Source: Charina bottae
Lineage: Eukaryota > Chordata > Lepidosauria > Squamata > Charinaidae
Reading direction: 5' to 3'
DNA length: 64,000 nucleotides
Assembly (NCBI GenBank): GCA_023362775.1
Contig: JALMGJ010000002.1
Span: 29,231,414 to 29,295,413, forward strand
The translations under genes were made by a program, and so were the position numbers. The notes under the pieces are model-generated. The model had not been told where the DNA came from. It did not search any database and saw only the letters and a program-made list of their open reading frames with translations. This document shows positions 23,168 through 36,124 of the stretch, one piece after another (the first letter of the stretch is position 1; every line of letters starts with the position of its first letter).

Positions 23168-23168
<1 letters not shown>

Positions 23169-23234
23169 ATTAGTTAGAATATAGATTTTGTTATAAAAAG
23201 GAGGAAATAACAAATAGAAAGGTGTTGGAAAAAC

Positions 23235-24004
23235 ATGGCCACAAAACGACAACCAAGAAGAGGATCTGATGGTGAAGGGTTGAAAGCCTTATTTGAAGAC
23301 CTTACAATAAAAACCACAGAAACAATAACACAGACTGTGAAAAAAGTGTTAGAAGAAAGATTTGGAGATTTGGAAAAAAGGATAGATCAAAAAATGGATA
23401 TTATAGAAAAAAATAATAATATTGAAATACAACAAATTAAAAAACAAATGGACAAATGTGAAGAAAAAAGAGAAGAAGAGGAAGAACGTCTAGCACTACT
23501 GGAATTGAAAGAAAAAGAACGTTACATAAGAATAAGAGGGGTGGAGGAAGACAAAGAAGAAAATATTAAAGGACTGCTCATTCAAATGATTGCTGACTTG
23601 ATAGAATTGGAGGAGGAGAAAATAGATGATGAAATTGAAAAAATATACAGAGTTAACTCTAAATATGCAAAGATTAACAAAAAACCTAGAGACATATTGA
23701 TAGAATTTTCTAAAAAAAATATAGAGATATGGTTATTCAATCAGCATTTAACAAAAAAATTGAAATTGAAGGTAATGCTATCGCTATCTTTAAAGAAATA
23801 CCTGGAGGAATACTAAGAAAAAGAAAAGAATATAAATTTCTGACAGAAACATTAAAGAAATACGAAATAAATTTTAGATGGGAGAATTTTGAAGGAGTTA
23901 ACTTAATGTATAAGGGTCAAAGATATAGACTAAATTCTATATACAAAGCAAAGGAATTTCATAAGAGATTAGAGAAAGAATTGGGAAGTAAGAAAGATGA
24001 GTAA
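23235..24004 (+). pseudogene. L1 copy 1 ORF1 (nucleic-acid chaperone), one frameshift
   Basis: N-terminal two thirds at 23235-23816: a heptad-rich coiled coil (about residues 40-95) for trimerisation, then the RRM-like RYIRIRGVEEDKEEN. A shift in the A-run near 23750 moves the rest to another frame, ending with the CTD-like RKRKEYKFLTE, NFRWENFEGVNL and YKGQRYRLNSIYKAKEF. ORF1p of L1 binds its own RNA to form the retrotransposition particle. Its stop overlaps the ORF2 start. Confidence 0.85.
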
Positions 24005-27000
24005 ACTTAAAAATTTAACATGGAATATCAATGGATTTAACTCACCAGTGAAAAGACATAGAACATTTCAAATTTTAAAAAAATTAGAACTAGATATCAT
24101 TTGTCTTCAAGAAACCCACATAAAAAAAAGGTTACGAAATATTTGGACAATAAAAAACTAGGGTTAGCATTCTCAACAGCTAATGAAAAGAAAAAAAATG
24201 GTATAGTAATCTATGTAAAACCTTCACTTAAACCTAAAATAATATTAAAAGATGAAGAGGGAAGATTTTTAATAGTGGAAATTGAAAGCCAAAATATGAA
24301 AATTTGGATAGTGGGGGTCTATGCCCAAAACAACAATCAAAATTTTTTTTATAAAAAATTATCAGATGTCCTTTCTGAACATGCGAATAAAAATTGGGTG
24401 TTAATGGGAGATTTGAATGGGGTTGTGGAACCTAAAATAGATAGGAAATCAGATAACCAGATTAGCAAAAACCAAGGAAAACTACCAATTTTTTTTTTAA
24501 TATGGCTAAAAATTTAATGTTAGTAGATGCTTGGAGGCACAATAAAGGAAATAAAAGAGATTATACATTTTATTCGAATAGATTTAATTCATTTTCTAGA
24601 ATAGACATGATCTGGATATCTAAAAGCTTAGAAAATAAAATAAAAGACATGTCAATTCTACCAAAAACACTCTCAGATCACAGCCCAATTCAAATGACCC
24701 TAAACATCAATACTAAAATATTTAGATGGAGAATGAATGAAAATATTCTTAAAGATAAAAAAAATATAGAAGAATTAGAAAAAAAATTACAAGAATTTTT
24801 TACTTGGAACATTGAGAAGGGAGTTAAAATAGAAACAGTTTGGGATACAAGTAAAGCATATATGAGAGGACAACTGATATCACTTAATAATTATCAAAAA
24901 AAGAACAAGAAAAAAAAACAGAAACAATAATGGAACAGATAAAAGAGAAAGAATTGCAAAAGAACAATAGAAAGAAAAAAGAAAAAGGAATTAAGAAACC
25001 AAATAAAATTATTGCAACTTCAAATTAAAATAGAACTAACAGAAGAATTGAATAGAAAACTAAAATTTATCAAACAAAGAAATTTTGAACAGGCAAATAA
25101 ACCAGGAAAATGGCTGGCATATAAATTAAGGAAAGAAAAAGAAAAAAAAAATCATTTCAAAAATTAGAGACAAGAATAAAGAATTGATATATAATGAAGA
25201 TATCAAAAAGGCTTTCTTTGATTACTATACCACTATATCAAAAACAACAAATATCAAAAAATAAAATAGATGAATATATTGAAAAATGTAAACTAGAAAA
25301 ATTAACAGAAGAAGATAAAGATTTTACAAATAATAATATTACAACACAAGAAATCAAAGACGCAATCAAAAGACTAAAAACAGGGAAAACACCAGGAAAT
25401 GATGGTTTTATAGCCGAATATTACAAAAAATTTCAAGAACATCTAATTAATCCATTAAAAATTCTATTCAATTCAATATTACAGTGTGCAGACATACCAT
25501 TATCATGGAGAGAAGCAAATATTGTGTTAATACCAAAAGAAAACCAAGACTTAACAGAATGTAAGAATTATAGGCCAATTTCCTTACTAAACAATGATTA
25601 TAAAATATTTACCATTATTCTTGCTGAAAGGTTAAAAAAAATATTACAGAAAATTATTAATCAGGATCAAAATGTCTGTTTTCTTACCAAACAGACAAAT
25701 AAAAGAAAATATAAGACATGTGATTAATCTAATTGAATACGCAAACGTTCATAATGAAAAACCAATAATGTTATTATTTCTAGATGCGGAGAAAGCTTTC
25801 AATAACGTTAATTGGGAATTTATGTTTAAAGTACTAGAAAATAGAAATTTTGGGGAAAAATTTATAAAAGCAATAAGAGCAATATACAAGACTCAAAATG
25901 CAAGAATAATGGTAAACGAAGAAGAAACCCAGGAATGTAAAATAACAAAAGGTACAAGACAAGGTTGTCCCATTTCACCATTATTATTCATATTGGTTTT
26001 AGAAGTATTACTGGAAGAAATCAGGAAACATCAAAATATAGAAGGGATCAAGGTAAAACAGGATAATAATAAATTAAAGGCTTTCGCAGATGATCTCGTA
26101 ATAACAATACAAAACCCAAGAAATACAATAGAAAGATTAATTTTAAAATTACAAGAATATGGCGATTTATCAGGATTTAAAATTAATATACAGAAAACCA
26201 AAATGATAAATTTAAACATGACAAAAGAAGAAAAAAGTCAATTAGAACAAATAACAGGATTTCAAAACGTTAGAAAATTAAAATATTTAGGAATACAATT
26301 AACAGATAATAATTTAGATTTGTATAAAAATAACTATGAAAATTTATGGAAAGAAATTAAAAAAGATCTTGAAAAATGGGCAAATTTACAGCTATCTTTA
26401 CTGGGGAGAATTGCTACAATAAAAATGAATATACTACCAAGATTTTTGTATTTGTTCCAAACAATCCCGATTATGATTAAAAACCTAATTTTTATAAAAT
26501 GGCAAAAAGAAATATCCAAATTTATATGGCAAAAGAAAAAACCTAGAATAAAATTAAAATATTTACAAGACACAAAAGATAGAGGGGGATTAGCAATGCC
26601 AGACCTTAAATTATATTATGAAACATGCGGCCTAATATGGATTAAAGTTTGGATAAAACTAAAAAATGAAAAATTACTGAATTTAGAAGGACACGACAAT
26701 AGGTATGGTTGGCATGGTTACATGTGGTATAATAAAAGTAAAATACATAAGGCATTTAATAACCATATAATAAGAAAATCCTTGCTAAAAATTTGGAACA
26801 AATACAAAAAAACACTATCACCAAATCTTCCATTATGGGTGTCAACCCAGGAGGCATGTACCAGATTAGGGAGTCAAAACAAAAAAGAATACATAAGATA
26901 TAAAAATTTGTTAAAATTCAAGGGAAATAATCAAAAACTTAAAACAAGGGAAGAACTAGAAAATGAAAATATAGTATGTCATTGGTTTACATATTTCCAA

Positions 27001-27744
27001 TTGAAAGAGCAATATAAAATAGACGAAAAAAACTATCAATTTACAAAAATAGAAAATAATTGGGATAATATACTAGAAAAAGAGGAAGAACATTTAATTT
27101 CAAAAATATATAAAACGTTACTGGAAATGAAAACCAAGGACATAAAAATCAAAAAATATATGAGAAAATGGGAGGAAAATTTAGGAATTGAAATTACATA
27201 TGAAGATTGGCAAGAAATCTGGGTCAAAAATATAAAATTTACTTTAAGTAATGATCTAAGAGAAAATATGTATAAAATGATTTTTAGATGGTACATGTCT
27301 CCTGAGGTGTTATTTAAATAAAAAATGAGTAACTCTACTCTATGTTGGAAATGCAAAAACAAAAGGGGATCTTTCTACCATGTATGGTGGCTATGTGAAA
27401 AAGCAAAAAAATATTGGGGCAAAATACACAAATATGTATGTAAAATATTCGATAAAGAAATAAGAATGAGACCAGAATTATATTTATTGGGCAAAATTGA
27501 AGACAATATAAATAAAAAACAAAAGGTTTTATTTCAGTATCTAAGTACAGCTGCAAGGATAAAATACGCCCAATACTGGAAACAAGAAAATATTCCAACA
27601 AAAGAAGAATGGATTATAAAAGTAATGGATTTAATGCAAACAGACAAATTAACAAATTTAATAAAAGGAAAAGAAATGGGGAAGTACAAGGAAACATGGG
27701 ACCCCTTCATAAAGTATATTCAAAAAGAATATAATATTAAATAG
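23997..27744 (+). pseudogene. L1 copy 1 ORF2 (endonuclease-reverse transcriptase), broken
   Basis: ATG at 23997 overlaps the ORF1 stop (ATGAGTAA). Begins KLKNLTWNINGFN with the catalytic CLQETHIKK. Further endonuclease motifs are LMGDLNGV, SRIDMIWISK and TLSDHSPI. The RT has [44 protein letters not shown] and FADD (about 26090). The cysteine-rich C-terminus LCWKCKNKRGSFYHVWW follows an in-frame TAA (27319-27321). At least four frameshifts occur, near 24125, 24495, 24930-25190 and 25670, mostly in A or T runs. Non-coding today. Confidence 0.9.
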
Positions 27745-27749
27745 AGAAC

Positions 27750-27750
27750 A

Positions 27751-27793
<43 letters not shown>

Positions 27794-27794
27794 G
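27750..27794. repeat. (AAT)n microsatellite
   Basis: About 15 AAT units directly after L1 copy 1 ORF2, within its 3' region. Confidence 0.95.
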
Positions 27795-28004
27795 TACAAA
27801 TAAAGAAGGGGCGAGGGGAAAAAAAGAGGTACGTATAAGAAAAGGAAAAATGTAAATTAAGTATTTACAAGATTTTTTTTTTGTTAAGAAAACTGGAAGA
27901 ATTTTAATGGAGTGTATGTATGTATTATGTATTATAAAACAAAGATTTAAAAGTTAAGATTGAATTTGATACAAATATATAAATAAATAAATAATATAAT
28001 GTAA

Positions 28005-28161
28005 GGAAAGGAAAGGGAGAAAAAGAGTGATAAACATATATAAAGTAAGAAGAGAAAGGAAAGAATAGGTTAGAAAGAAAAACAGGATAGAAAGGGTGAA
28101 AAGGGAAAGAAAGATAGGGAAAGAAGATAAAACAGAAGAGAAGAGAGAGAAGGCACTTTCG
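28005..28161 (-). repeat. Purine-rich spacer between the two L1s
   Basis: GGAAAGGAAAGGG-type sequence. Its plus strand resembles the purine-rich strands beside the two antisense L1 3' ends (5330-5470 and 48745-48850), so it may be a short antisense L1 3' UTR piece. Confidence 0.3.
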
Positions 28162-31100
28162 CTTCCGGGTGTCGAGCTGAGCAGAGTGCTGAAATGAGGC
28201 TCCGTGCTTCGTTTCCACGGTTTCCAAATAGCGGCGATTAACAAGGAAGAGAATCGCCGGAAAATCACCCTTGGAGAAAGGGGGAGCAAGAGATTTACCA
28301 CAAGGGCTGCCGGATCTTGCTGCTCTCTGCAGATCCCCGTTTCCACTGCGGGAAAATGCAGATTGAGCGGCGAAAGGTGGCTGGGCATTATCAACAAGCT
28401 CTTTGAAAATCGCGAAGCTGGAAAGTTAAGTAGCTCTCTACTCGACCTTTTAGTTGCACTATTTATTTTTCTTTTAAATGTTAATTGCCTAATTAAGTGC
28501 TAAGATTTATCTCTGGACTTGTTAAATAATTGCTAGAAGTGGTTTTTTCTTTCCTGTCAAAGACTGTTAAAAAGTGGGAAGGAAAGTTAATTGACTTTAC
28601 CAAGAAGGAAGGTGATCTGCCTATTATTCTCACTTTTACTTGGATTTAAAGTTTCTACTTATTTGCTACTATATATATATATATTACTTTGGGAATATTC
28701 TATTTTAATTTTGTTTCTACATGGAATAATCAATATTCTGCCTTCTATTCTTCTTGGTGAAGATTGTTGGGAAAGAGAAGTGAAAGTGACTTTTACTACT
28801 ATTTCAGTTTGGCTTGAGTTTCTTACATATGGACAATTATTGGTACTTCTCTTTTTTGTTCTTTGGAATACTATATGAAAGCCTGGATTTAAATGCAGTG
28901 AATAATACTTTATTTTTTAAGACCTTGATGTTGAGATTGCTGCCTGAAAAAGAAAAAAAAGAACCCTATTAAATATTCTTTTATATATACAAGTTCCTCT
29001 TTTTCTTTCTGAACTTTGAACTCTGTTTGGATTTATTTTTCTGAAAAAGTCAAGTTATTTAACGTTTAATTTGGATTATTGGATTATGATATGGAAAGTA
29101 GAGGCTTTTTTATATGTTTCTATCAACATCTTTCCTTTTTGACTTGTGGTTGGATTGAAGAATTACAAGTGGGAAGGAGAAATCCTGGGAATATTTATTA
29201 TTCTTATCTTTGATTTTGACTACAGGAGAATAAAAAGTCCAAGGCTTTTATCTTGGGTGTTTGAAACACTGTGGACTTTTATATATAAGGGATTATAAAT
29301 GAACTAAGAGGAAAAATTTTAAAGGAGCCTATTTGAAATTTTTTCTAGTTCTTTCTTTTCTTTTTCTTAACCTTTTGGATATTTGTTTTTTCACCTTTTC
29401 TTTTTTCTTTTTATTACCTGCAAAAAAAAAATATTTTTTTTCCCTTTTTTTAAATAATTATTGTTATATTGTTATATGGTGCTTTTTTCCCCTTTTCTCC
29501 CTTTTTTCTTCTTTTTTGCAGGGCTATGGTGTCTTTGGGAATGAGATGGGCGGAGAAGAAGAAGGAGACTGGAGGATCACCTATTGATTCTGCTACACCT
29601 GCTACATCTGCCTCAGAAACTTTATTACCAGAAATGAAAAAGATATTAGAAGCTGTTGCAGCACTAAATAAGAAAATGGATGATCAGAATACAGCAATAA
29701 ATAAGAAAATGGATGACTCCACGAAGCAGATGGAAGATCAGATTACAGCATTAGACAAAAAAAATGGACGATATGAAGAAAGAAATAACCCGAGAGATTA
29801 AACAAGACTTTAAAAAAGAAATTCAAACAGTCAAGGAAGTGGTCAATTCTCTGTCAGGAGAACTTAAAGATACACAAAGCCAGATGCAAAAATTAGAAGA
29901 TAAATCAGAATATGCTATTAAAGAGATTGAACATAATCTAGATATTACAGCTTTAGCAGAAATGAGAGAGAAAGAGCACATCTTGAGATTTAGAGCAGTT
30001 CCAGAACAAGTAGATGAAAATGTGAGAGAAAGGATGATTTTTGAATTGGCTAAATTTCTGGAGACAAGAGAACAAGATTTAGATTTGGAGATAGACAAGA
30101 TATTCAGAGTAAACTCACGTTATGCTAAGGAAAGAAAAGTCCCTAGAGACATATTGATATATTTTGTAAGAAAAGTGACAAAAGAGCAAATCTTAAGGAA
30201 ACATTATAATACTAGATTAAACATAGAAGGGAAGGAAATAATTCTATTAAAAGAAATTTCCTTGAGAATATTAAGGAAAAGAAAAGACTATTCTTTCCTT
30301 ACAGACAAATTAAGGCAACATAGTATTTCATTCAGATGGGAAAAATTGGAAGGTGTATCGTTTGAGTTCAAAGGACAGAGATTCAAAATAACTTCCATTT
30401 TAAAAGCAAAAGCTTTTTTAGAGAAATACAAGAAAGAAATGGGTTTACCAGAAGGAGAATTGACAAAAGGAGGAGAAACATCGAAAGACAAAGAGAAGAC
30501 TGAAGATCTATCTGAGAAAGGAGCTACAGGTGTGGACTTAACAAAGGGATTTTAAAGAATAAAACACCAATGGAACTTAAATATCTGACATGGAACATTA
30601 ATGGAGCTAATGCTCCACAGAAAAGAAGAAAGATATTTCATTTTTTGAAAAAACAGAAATTGGATATAAGTTGTTTACAAGAGACTCATATTTGTAAAAA
30701 AGATACTAAATATTTGATTCAAAAACAGCTTGGAGAAGAATTTATTTCGGCTGGATATAAAAAAACTAAAGGGGTAGTCTTATATGTACAACCAAAGTTA
30801 AACCCAAAATTGATATTAGCTGATGAAGAGGGTCGATACATTGTAGTAGAAACTAACATACAAGGAACGAAAACACTGATAGTTGGACTTTATGCACCGA
30901 ATATGGATAAAGGAGTATTTTATAAAAACCTGATGGATAAACTTTTGGACTTAACGTATGACAATTGGTGTTTCATGGGGGATTGGAATGGGGTAATTTA
31001 CCCCAGACTGGATAGACAGTCACAAAAAGAAGTGAAGCAAACACAGGGAAAATTGCCACAAACATTTTTCGACTTGAAAGAGATGTTGGATTTACAAGAC

Positions 31101-33576
31101 ATTTGGAGATGTATGAATGGGACTTCCAGAGAATTTACATATTATTCAGAGAGATTTAAATCACATTCTAGAATAGATATGATCTTGATATCTAAAAATT
31201 TGATGATGGATATTAACAAAGTTGATATATTACCTAAGACTTTATCAGATCATAATCCAGTAATGTTGACTCTTAAAGGGAAACGGAATGTATTTAGATG
31301 GAGATTGAATGAGTCGCTACTACGGAATAATGATGTAGTTGATGTATGCAAAAAAAAATTAAGAGAATATTTTCAATTTAATTTGAACAAAGGGACTAAT
31401 ATTCAAACTGTATGGGAAGCCAGCAAAGCATATATGAGGGGTTATTTTATTCAATACAATGCTCAAATGAGGAAGAAAAAACAAAAAAGAATTCAATTGA
31501 TTTTAGATGAAATTAAAAGTAAAGAGTTAGATTTGAGAGATAAACCAATGGATGACACTTTGCTCACTCAAATTAAATTCTTACAAAAGCAAATATCAAT
31601 GATATTAACTCAAGAGATAGAGACTCAAATGAAATCCACAAAACAAAAATATTTTGAACATGCAAATAAACCAGGTAGATGGCTGGCTTATAAATTGAGG
31701 AAACAAAGACAAAAGAATTTGATTACTAATATTCAACATGAAGGAAAAATTTTGGTGAATAATATGGATATTCAAAAAGCCTTTCATGACTATTATTCTA
31801 AATTATATAAAAAACAAGATGTCAACTTGGATGAGATTGAAGAATATTTGAATAAACAAAAATTAACTGTTCTTAATGACCAACAAAGATTGACATTAAA
31901 CAATGTTATAACAAAAGAAGAATTGACAAAAGCTTTCTACCCAAGAGGCAAATATGAGACAATGTTCAAAATATATTAGATGTAATTGAATATTTGGAAC
32001 AACACTATGATAAACAAGCTGCCTTGATATTTATTGATGCGGAAAAAGCTTTTGACAACATAAATTGGCTTTTTATGTTTAAAGTACTGGAAAATATGAA
32101 TTTTGGAGGAAATTTTATAAAATGGATTAAATCAATATATACTCCACAATTTGCCAAAATAATTGTTAATGGAGAATTTAGTAAGCCATGTGAAATCCAA
32201 AAAGTTACTAGACAAGGTTGTCCATTATCTCCACTTTTGTTTATACTGGTATTAGAGGTTTTACTTAGAGATATTAGACAGGATGATGGTATCCATGGTA
32301 TCAAAGTTAAAAAAGATTATAAACTAAGAGCCTTTGCTGACGACCTAGTCATTACCTTGGAAAATCCACTAGAAGGAATTGAAATATTAATACAGAAATT
32401 AAAAGACTTTGGGTCACTAGCAGGGTTTAAAGTGAATTTACAGAAGACAAAAGTTTTGACTAAAAATATGGATTACCACCAACAAGAGAAATTGAAAGAA
32501 ATAACAGGATATTCAATGGAAGAAAAAGTAAAATATTTGGGAGTAACAACTGAAAATGTTAAATTGTTCAAGAATAACTATGTTCCACTTTGGATGGATA
32601 TTAAGAAAGATTTGGAACATTGGGAAAAACTGCAATTATCATTATTAGGTAGAATTTCAGCAATCAAAATGAATGTTTTGCCAAGAATTTTATATCTTTT
32701 TCAAACACTACCTATATTGGCATCAGAAGAACCTTTCAAACAATGGCAGCCATATATTTCTAAGTTTATTTGGCAAGGGAAAAAACCAAGGATAAAATAT
32801 AAAGTTTTGCAAGATTCAAAGGAAAGAGGTGGACTGGGTTTACCGGATCTGAAATTATATTATGCTGCTTGCTGTTTAGTATGGATAAAAGAATGGATAG
32901 TTTTGAAAAATGAAAAATTATTGAATTTGGAGGGACATGAATTAAGATACGGATGGCATGGATATTTGTGGTACGACAAAGTGAAAGTTAATGTGGATTT
33001 TAAAAATCATTATATTAGAAGATCTTTATTAAGAATTTGGAATAAATATAAATTAATTTTATGTTACAGAAGACCTTTATGGATTTTTACACAAGAAGCA
33101 TTTTATAGAACAGAAGTAAGAGTTAAAGATAAATGGTTGACTTACAAAGATCTTTTAAAAAAAGAACAAGGACAATATAAAACTAAATCAAAAGAAGAAT
33201 TGGCCTCTGAAGGATATACTTTCCAATGGCTTTCATATATGCAACTTGTAGAAAAATTTAAATCAGACAAAAAAGACCTTGAATTTGAACAATATAAATC
33301 GGAATTTGAGATACAACTATGTGAGACAGATGACCATTTAATTGCCAAAATGTATAAATTATTGTTAAAAGGTGAAATGGTAGAGGAACAAGTTAAAGAT
33401 TGTATGATTAAATGGGCAAAAAATATTGGTCATAATATTCAAATGCAACAATGGGAAGATATGTGGACTAAAGGATTAAAATTTACTCTGTGTTATAATT
33501 TGAAGGAAAATTTCTACAAAATGATGTACAGATGGTATATGACCCCACAAAAGTTAGCTAAAATGTACGGGAATGT
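28162..33576 (+). mobile_element. L1 LINE copy 2, with internal and 3' deletions
   Basis: Starts CTTCCGGGTG, has a long 5' UTR (28162-29525), ORF1 (29526-30555) and ORF2 (30570-33576). ORF2 has lost the stretch between the endonuclease-RT linker and motif A and ends abruptly before the cysteine-rich domain, where a BovB 3' end is joined. Fewer lesions than copy 1. Confidence 0.88.
29526..30555 (+). pseudogene. L1 copy 2 ORF1, one frameshift
   Basis: ATG at 29526 gives MVSLGMRWAEKKKETGG then a Ser/Thr/Ala-rich linker and three short repeats of KKMDDQ/S type. An A-run at about 29755-29763 shifts the frame; 29764-30555 continues with the coiled coil, the RRM-like HILRFRAVPEQVDENV and the CTD (ISFRWEKLEGVSFEFKGQRF). 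It ends 14 nt before the ORF2 ATG, unlike copy 1 where the two overlap. Confidence 0.85.
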
Positions 33577-33727
33577 ACACTCACTGAAAAAGACCCTGAT
33601 GCTGGGAAAGACTGCAGGCAAAAGGAGAAGCGGATGGCAGAATACGAGATGGTTAGATAGCATCATCGATGCAATGAACATGAATTTGAGTAAACTCCGG
33701 GAGGCAGTGGAGGAAAGGAAGGCCTGA
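30570..33727 (+). pseudogene. L1 copy 2 ORF2 with RT deletion, fused in frame to BovB tail
   Basis: 30570-31979 is an open endonuclease and linker: LKYLTWNINGANAP, CLQETHIC, FMGDWNGV, SRIDMILISK, TLSDHNPV. Near 31938 about 330 bp are missing relative to copy 1 (the RT region containing PISLLNNDY), with an in-frame TGA and frame change at the join. 31994-33576 is open again: IFIDAEKAFDNINW, RQGCPLSPLLFILVLEVLL, FADD and thumb. From about 33577 the frame runs without interruption into BovB C-terminal sequence ([14 protein letters not shown]) to TGA at 33725-33727. The usual L1 zinc-knuckle end is absent. Confidence 0.88.
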
Positions 33728-33790
33728 CGTGGTATGGTCCATGAGGTCACGAAGAGTTGGACACAACTTAACGACTGAACAACAAGAAAG
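33577..33790 (+). mobile_element. BovB LINE 3' end joined to L1 copy 2
   Basis: Encodes [18 protein letters not shown] and [17 protein letters not shown], then a TGG-to-TGA stop and the non-coding BovB terminus GTTGGACACAACTTAACGAC followed by CAACAAGAAAG. Matches the right end of the BovB copy at 36920-37180 (which lies on the opposite strand). Confidence 0.9.
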
Positions 33791-35909
33791 AAAGAAAATA
33801 AGTGCATTAAGTGAATAAGAGAAAAACACAGCAGCTCAAAGAATCAGTGGCAGCTTCCAAACCCCTAATCCCATATCTGCACCTGATGTTCTCCACATCT
33901 GCTCTCCAGTATGCCAGGATTTCTTGCCTTTGTGAAAAAAATTCATGGAAGTTGCTCTGATCATGGAAGGACTGTTTTTCAAGAGAAGATGGGGGCACAA
34001 CTGAGAAGGCTTGTTCTTGTCCTTTCTAGAGTTGACATTTTTTAAAAGAAGGGACCAAAAGGGAGTGCACCCATCCCATTCTTATTGGTTAAGTAAGCAG
34101 AAGCCACTGAGAGAAGGCCATGCAAGACATAGTCAGCCCTGAGTCTTGCATGGTTTCAGGGTGGCAACCAGCATCCTGAATTGCACCTGGAAGGAAGTTG
34201 ATAACCAGTGCAGCTCTCACAGACCATTGGGCAATAACTTGGGGCTCCCATCACTTGGTGAGCTGCTGACTCTGGACCAGTTGAGACTTGTGGGTGGTCT
34301 TCAAGGTTATGCCCATGTAGAGTGCATTTGTGGGAGTCAAAATGAAAGGGGACTAAGGCATGAGGGACTGTGAGCAGGTCCTTCTGATGCAGGAAGGGCT
34401 GTGGGAGGGATTTCCATTTGCGTTTAGAGGCCAGTTCAAGTCCAGTGCTGGCAGTGTGGGCAAGGGAAGGGACAGGGCTAGAAAGAAGAAAAGAGGAGAA
34501 GTCCTAGTCACCAGATTCAAGTGGCAAGATACACTACCCTTTGTGAGTGACAAGGCCACCTACAGGGGAAGATCAAAGGATAGTAGGAAGAGAGGTCTAT
34601 ATTCAATTGTGGCCAAAGGGGAGAAAAAAATCCCTGCCAAACTTCAGTCATCCTCAGTAAGGAACCAAGTTTTTGCTCAGGTTTCTCATCACTGGGAGAG
34701 CAGTCAAAGCTGAATGAATGAACCCAGCCAGAGAGAAGTGCTGCAAAGTTTCCAGAAACGTTAGTACAAAGTGAAAGCTAACACATAAGGTCTCATCATG
34801 GATCTAAGTCTAATGGAGGAGAAACAGTTCAGGAGAAAACTTTATATCTCTTCTTTGTTCATGTCTATGTAAAAATAAAAGATTTTCACTGGAAATTGAT
34901 ATTAGGGACCCATCCAGAAAGAGACCCTGACTGCATCATCAGCCACATCATCTCTATGAGAAAATTTGTTTGTAGCAGTTCTAGGAGAACAAAATATTGG
35001 TTCTTACATTTTGGTTTCCTTTTATGCAAATTAGGTCCACAGCCAATATAAATCAAAGAAAATAAAATAAACAGTCCAAAACACCAGAGCAAAACAGGAA
35101 AATCCAGGGAACTGCTATAATATCTCCTTACTATGAACATGAAGATTTCTAGTCATGTCCTTTTCAGAACACAGAAGGTGACTTTGTAACACATGTCCAT
35201 CATGATTCATCTGGATGACATCTCATTGCCTGGATGTAGCTTTTCTGGGGTATCTGACCTGAATTTAGAAAGATGGCCTTACCCACACTGGAATAGGGTG
35301 AGGAGGAACTATAATATGCCCATTGGCTAGTTAAGCACTGTCCAGAAAAAATCATAATAAGACTCCCAGAAGATATTAAGATTATTACAACTTTTAATAT
35401 TTTAAAAATTTTCCTGAGTAAAAGGCCATCAAACTTTCCTGACTTGTTCCCTTGTTGACTGCCAAGCTGGAACCATACCCATGAGTCACACTATTTTTTT
35501 TTCTGCAGCTGCACACCTTTGTTGCAACAGTGACTCCCAATTCCCCTTATTATTATCAAAATCATTGTGATTTATTCTTTTTTCAACCAAGCCTATGGGA
35601 TCTCACCACTATTATTGTAGGTCACTTTGTAAGCCACCATGATAAATATTTGGTAACTTCTTTTATGCAAAACCTGAAAAGCTGGTCTATAACTAATTCC
35701 TGCTCTGCTAAGAGGAGAGGGTGGGACTGGTGTACACACAGACTATTCCAGACTGAAATTAAAAGTTGCCCTTTCAGATCTGCTACCAGAGTGGATCATC
35801 TTCACTATAGCTGTGCCCTTTTGTAAGAGATTTTTCCTCCTAACAGTCCACCTCAGAGATTAAAGATGAGGCATCTGTCTGAGAGACAACCATAGCAAGG
35901 ATCTCCATC
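33791..35909. other. Intergenic region upstream of V2R-B
   Basis: Non-coding. Dispersed repeat copy 3 lies at about 34085-34345 (CCTGAATTGCACCTGGAAG, AACCAGTGCAGCT, AGGTTATGCCCATGTAGAG). No CpG-rich segment. An AT-rich tract precedes the start, but I see no convincing TATA box. An antisense 84-codon frame at 34886-35140 has a hydrophobic stretch but no recognisable family. The V2R-B 5' UTR is expected just before 35910. Confidence 0.5.
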
Positions 35910-36124
35910 ATGATTCATAAAATGCTGCTTCTGCTTCTACTGTTGTCCCATTTTCCCTGTGGGACTCTGATGAGAAAATGTCCATTGAATGTGATGAGAG
36001 AGAAAAAGGACCATTTTAATTTCTACAAAGCAGGAGACTTCCAGATCAGTGGAATCATATCTACATCCAATCATAAATGTCAACCATATGTTTTTTCCAT
36101 GCCTCCAACCCACAGATTCATTAG
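35910..36124 (+). CDS. V2R-B exon 1 (start, signal peptide)
   Basis: 215 coding nt, donor ATTAG|GTAAAT, ending in phase 2. Encodes the signal peptide ([13 protein letters not shown]) and the first mature segment DFQISGIIS of the flytrap lobe. I chose the first ATG at 35910; the ATG at 35922 is an alternative. There is no further in-frame upstream start in the open frame. Confidence 0.88.

Larger units (their letters stand above)
22461..28005 (+). mobile_element. L1 LINE copy 1 (nearly full length, decayed)
   Basis: Begins CTTCCGGGTG as does L1 copy 2. Order: 5' UTR (22461-23234, with a TA microsatellite), ORF1 (23235-24004), ORF2 (23997-27744), an AAT-repeat and AT-rich 3' region to about 28005. 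The sequence is extremely A-rich on the sense strand, typical of L1. Frameshifts in homopolymer runs and one in-frame stop disable both proteins. Confidence 0.88.

Noticed and set aside
34886..35140. Antisense 84-codon frame with hydrophobic stretches upstream of V2R-B
   Set aside because: Composition-driven; no motif or neighbouring exon supports a gene.
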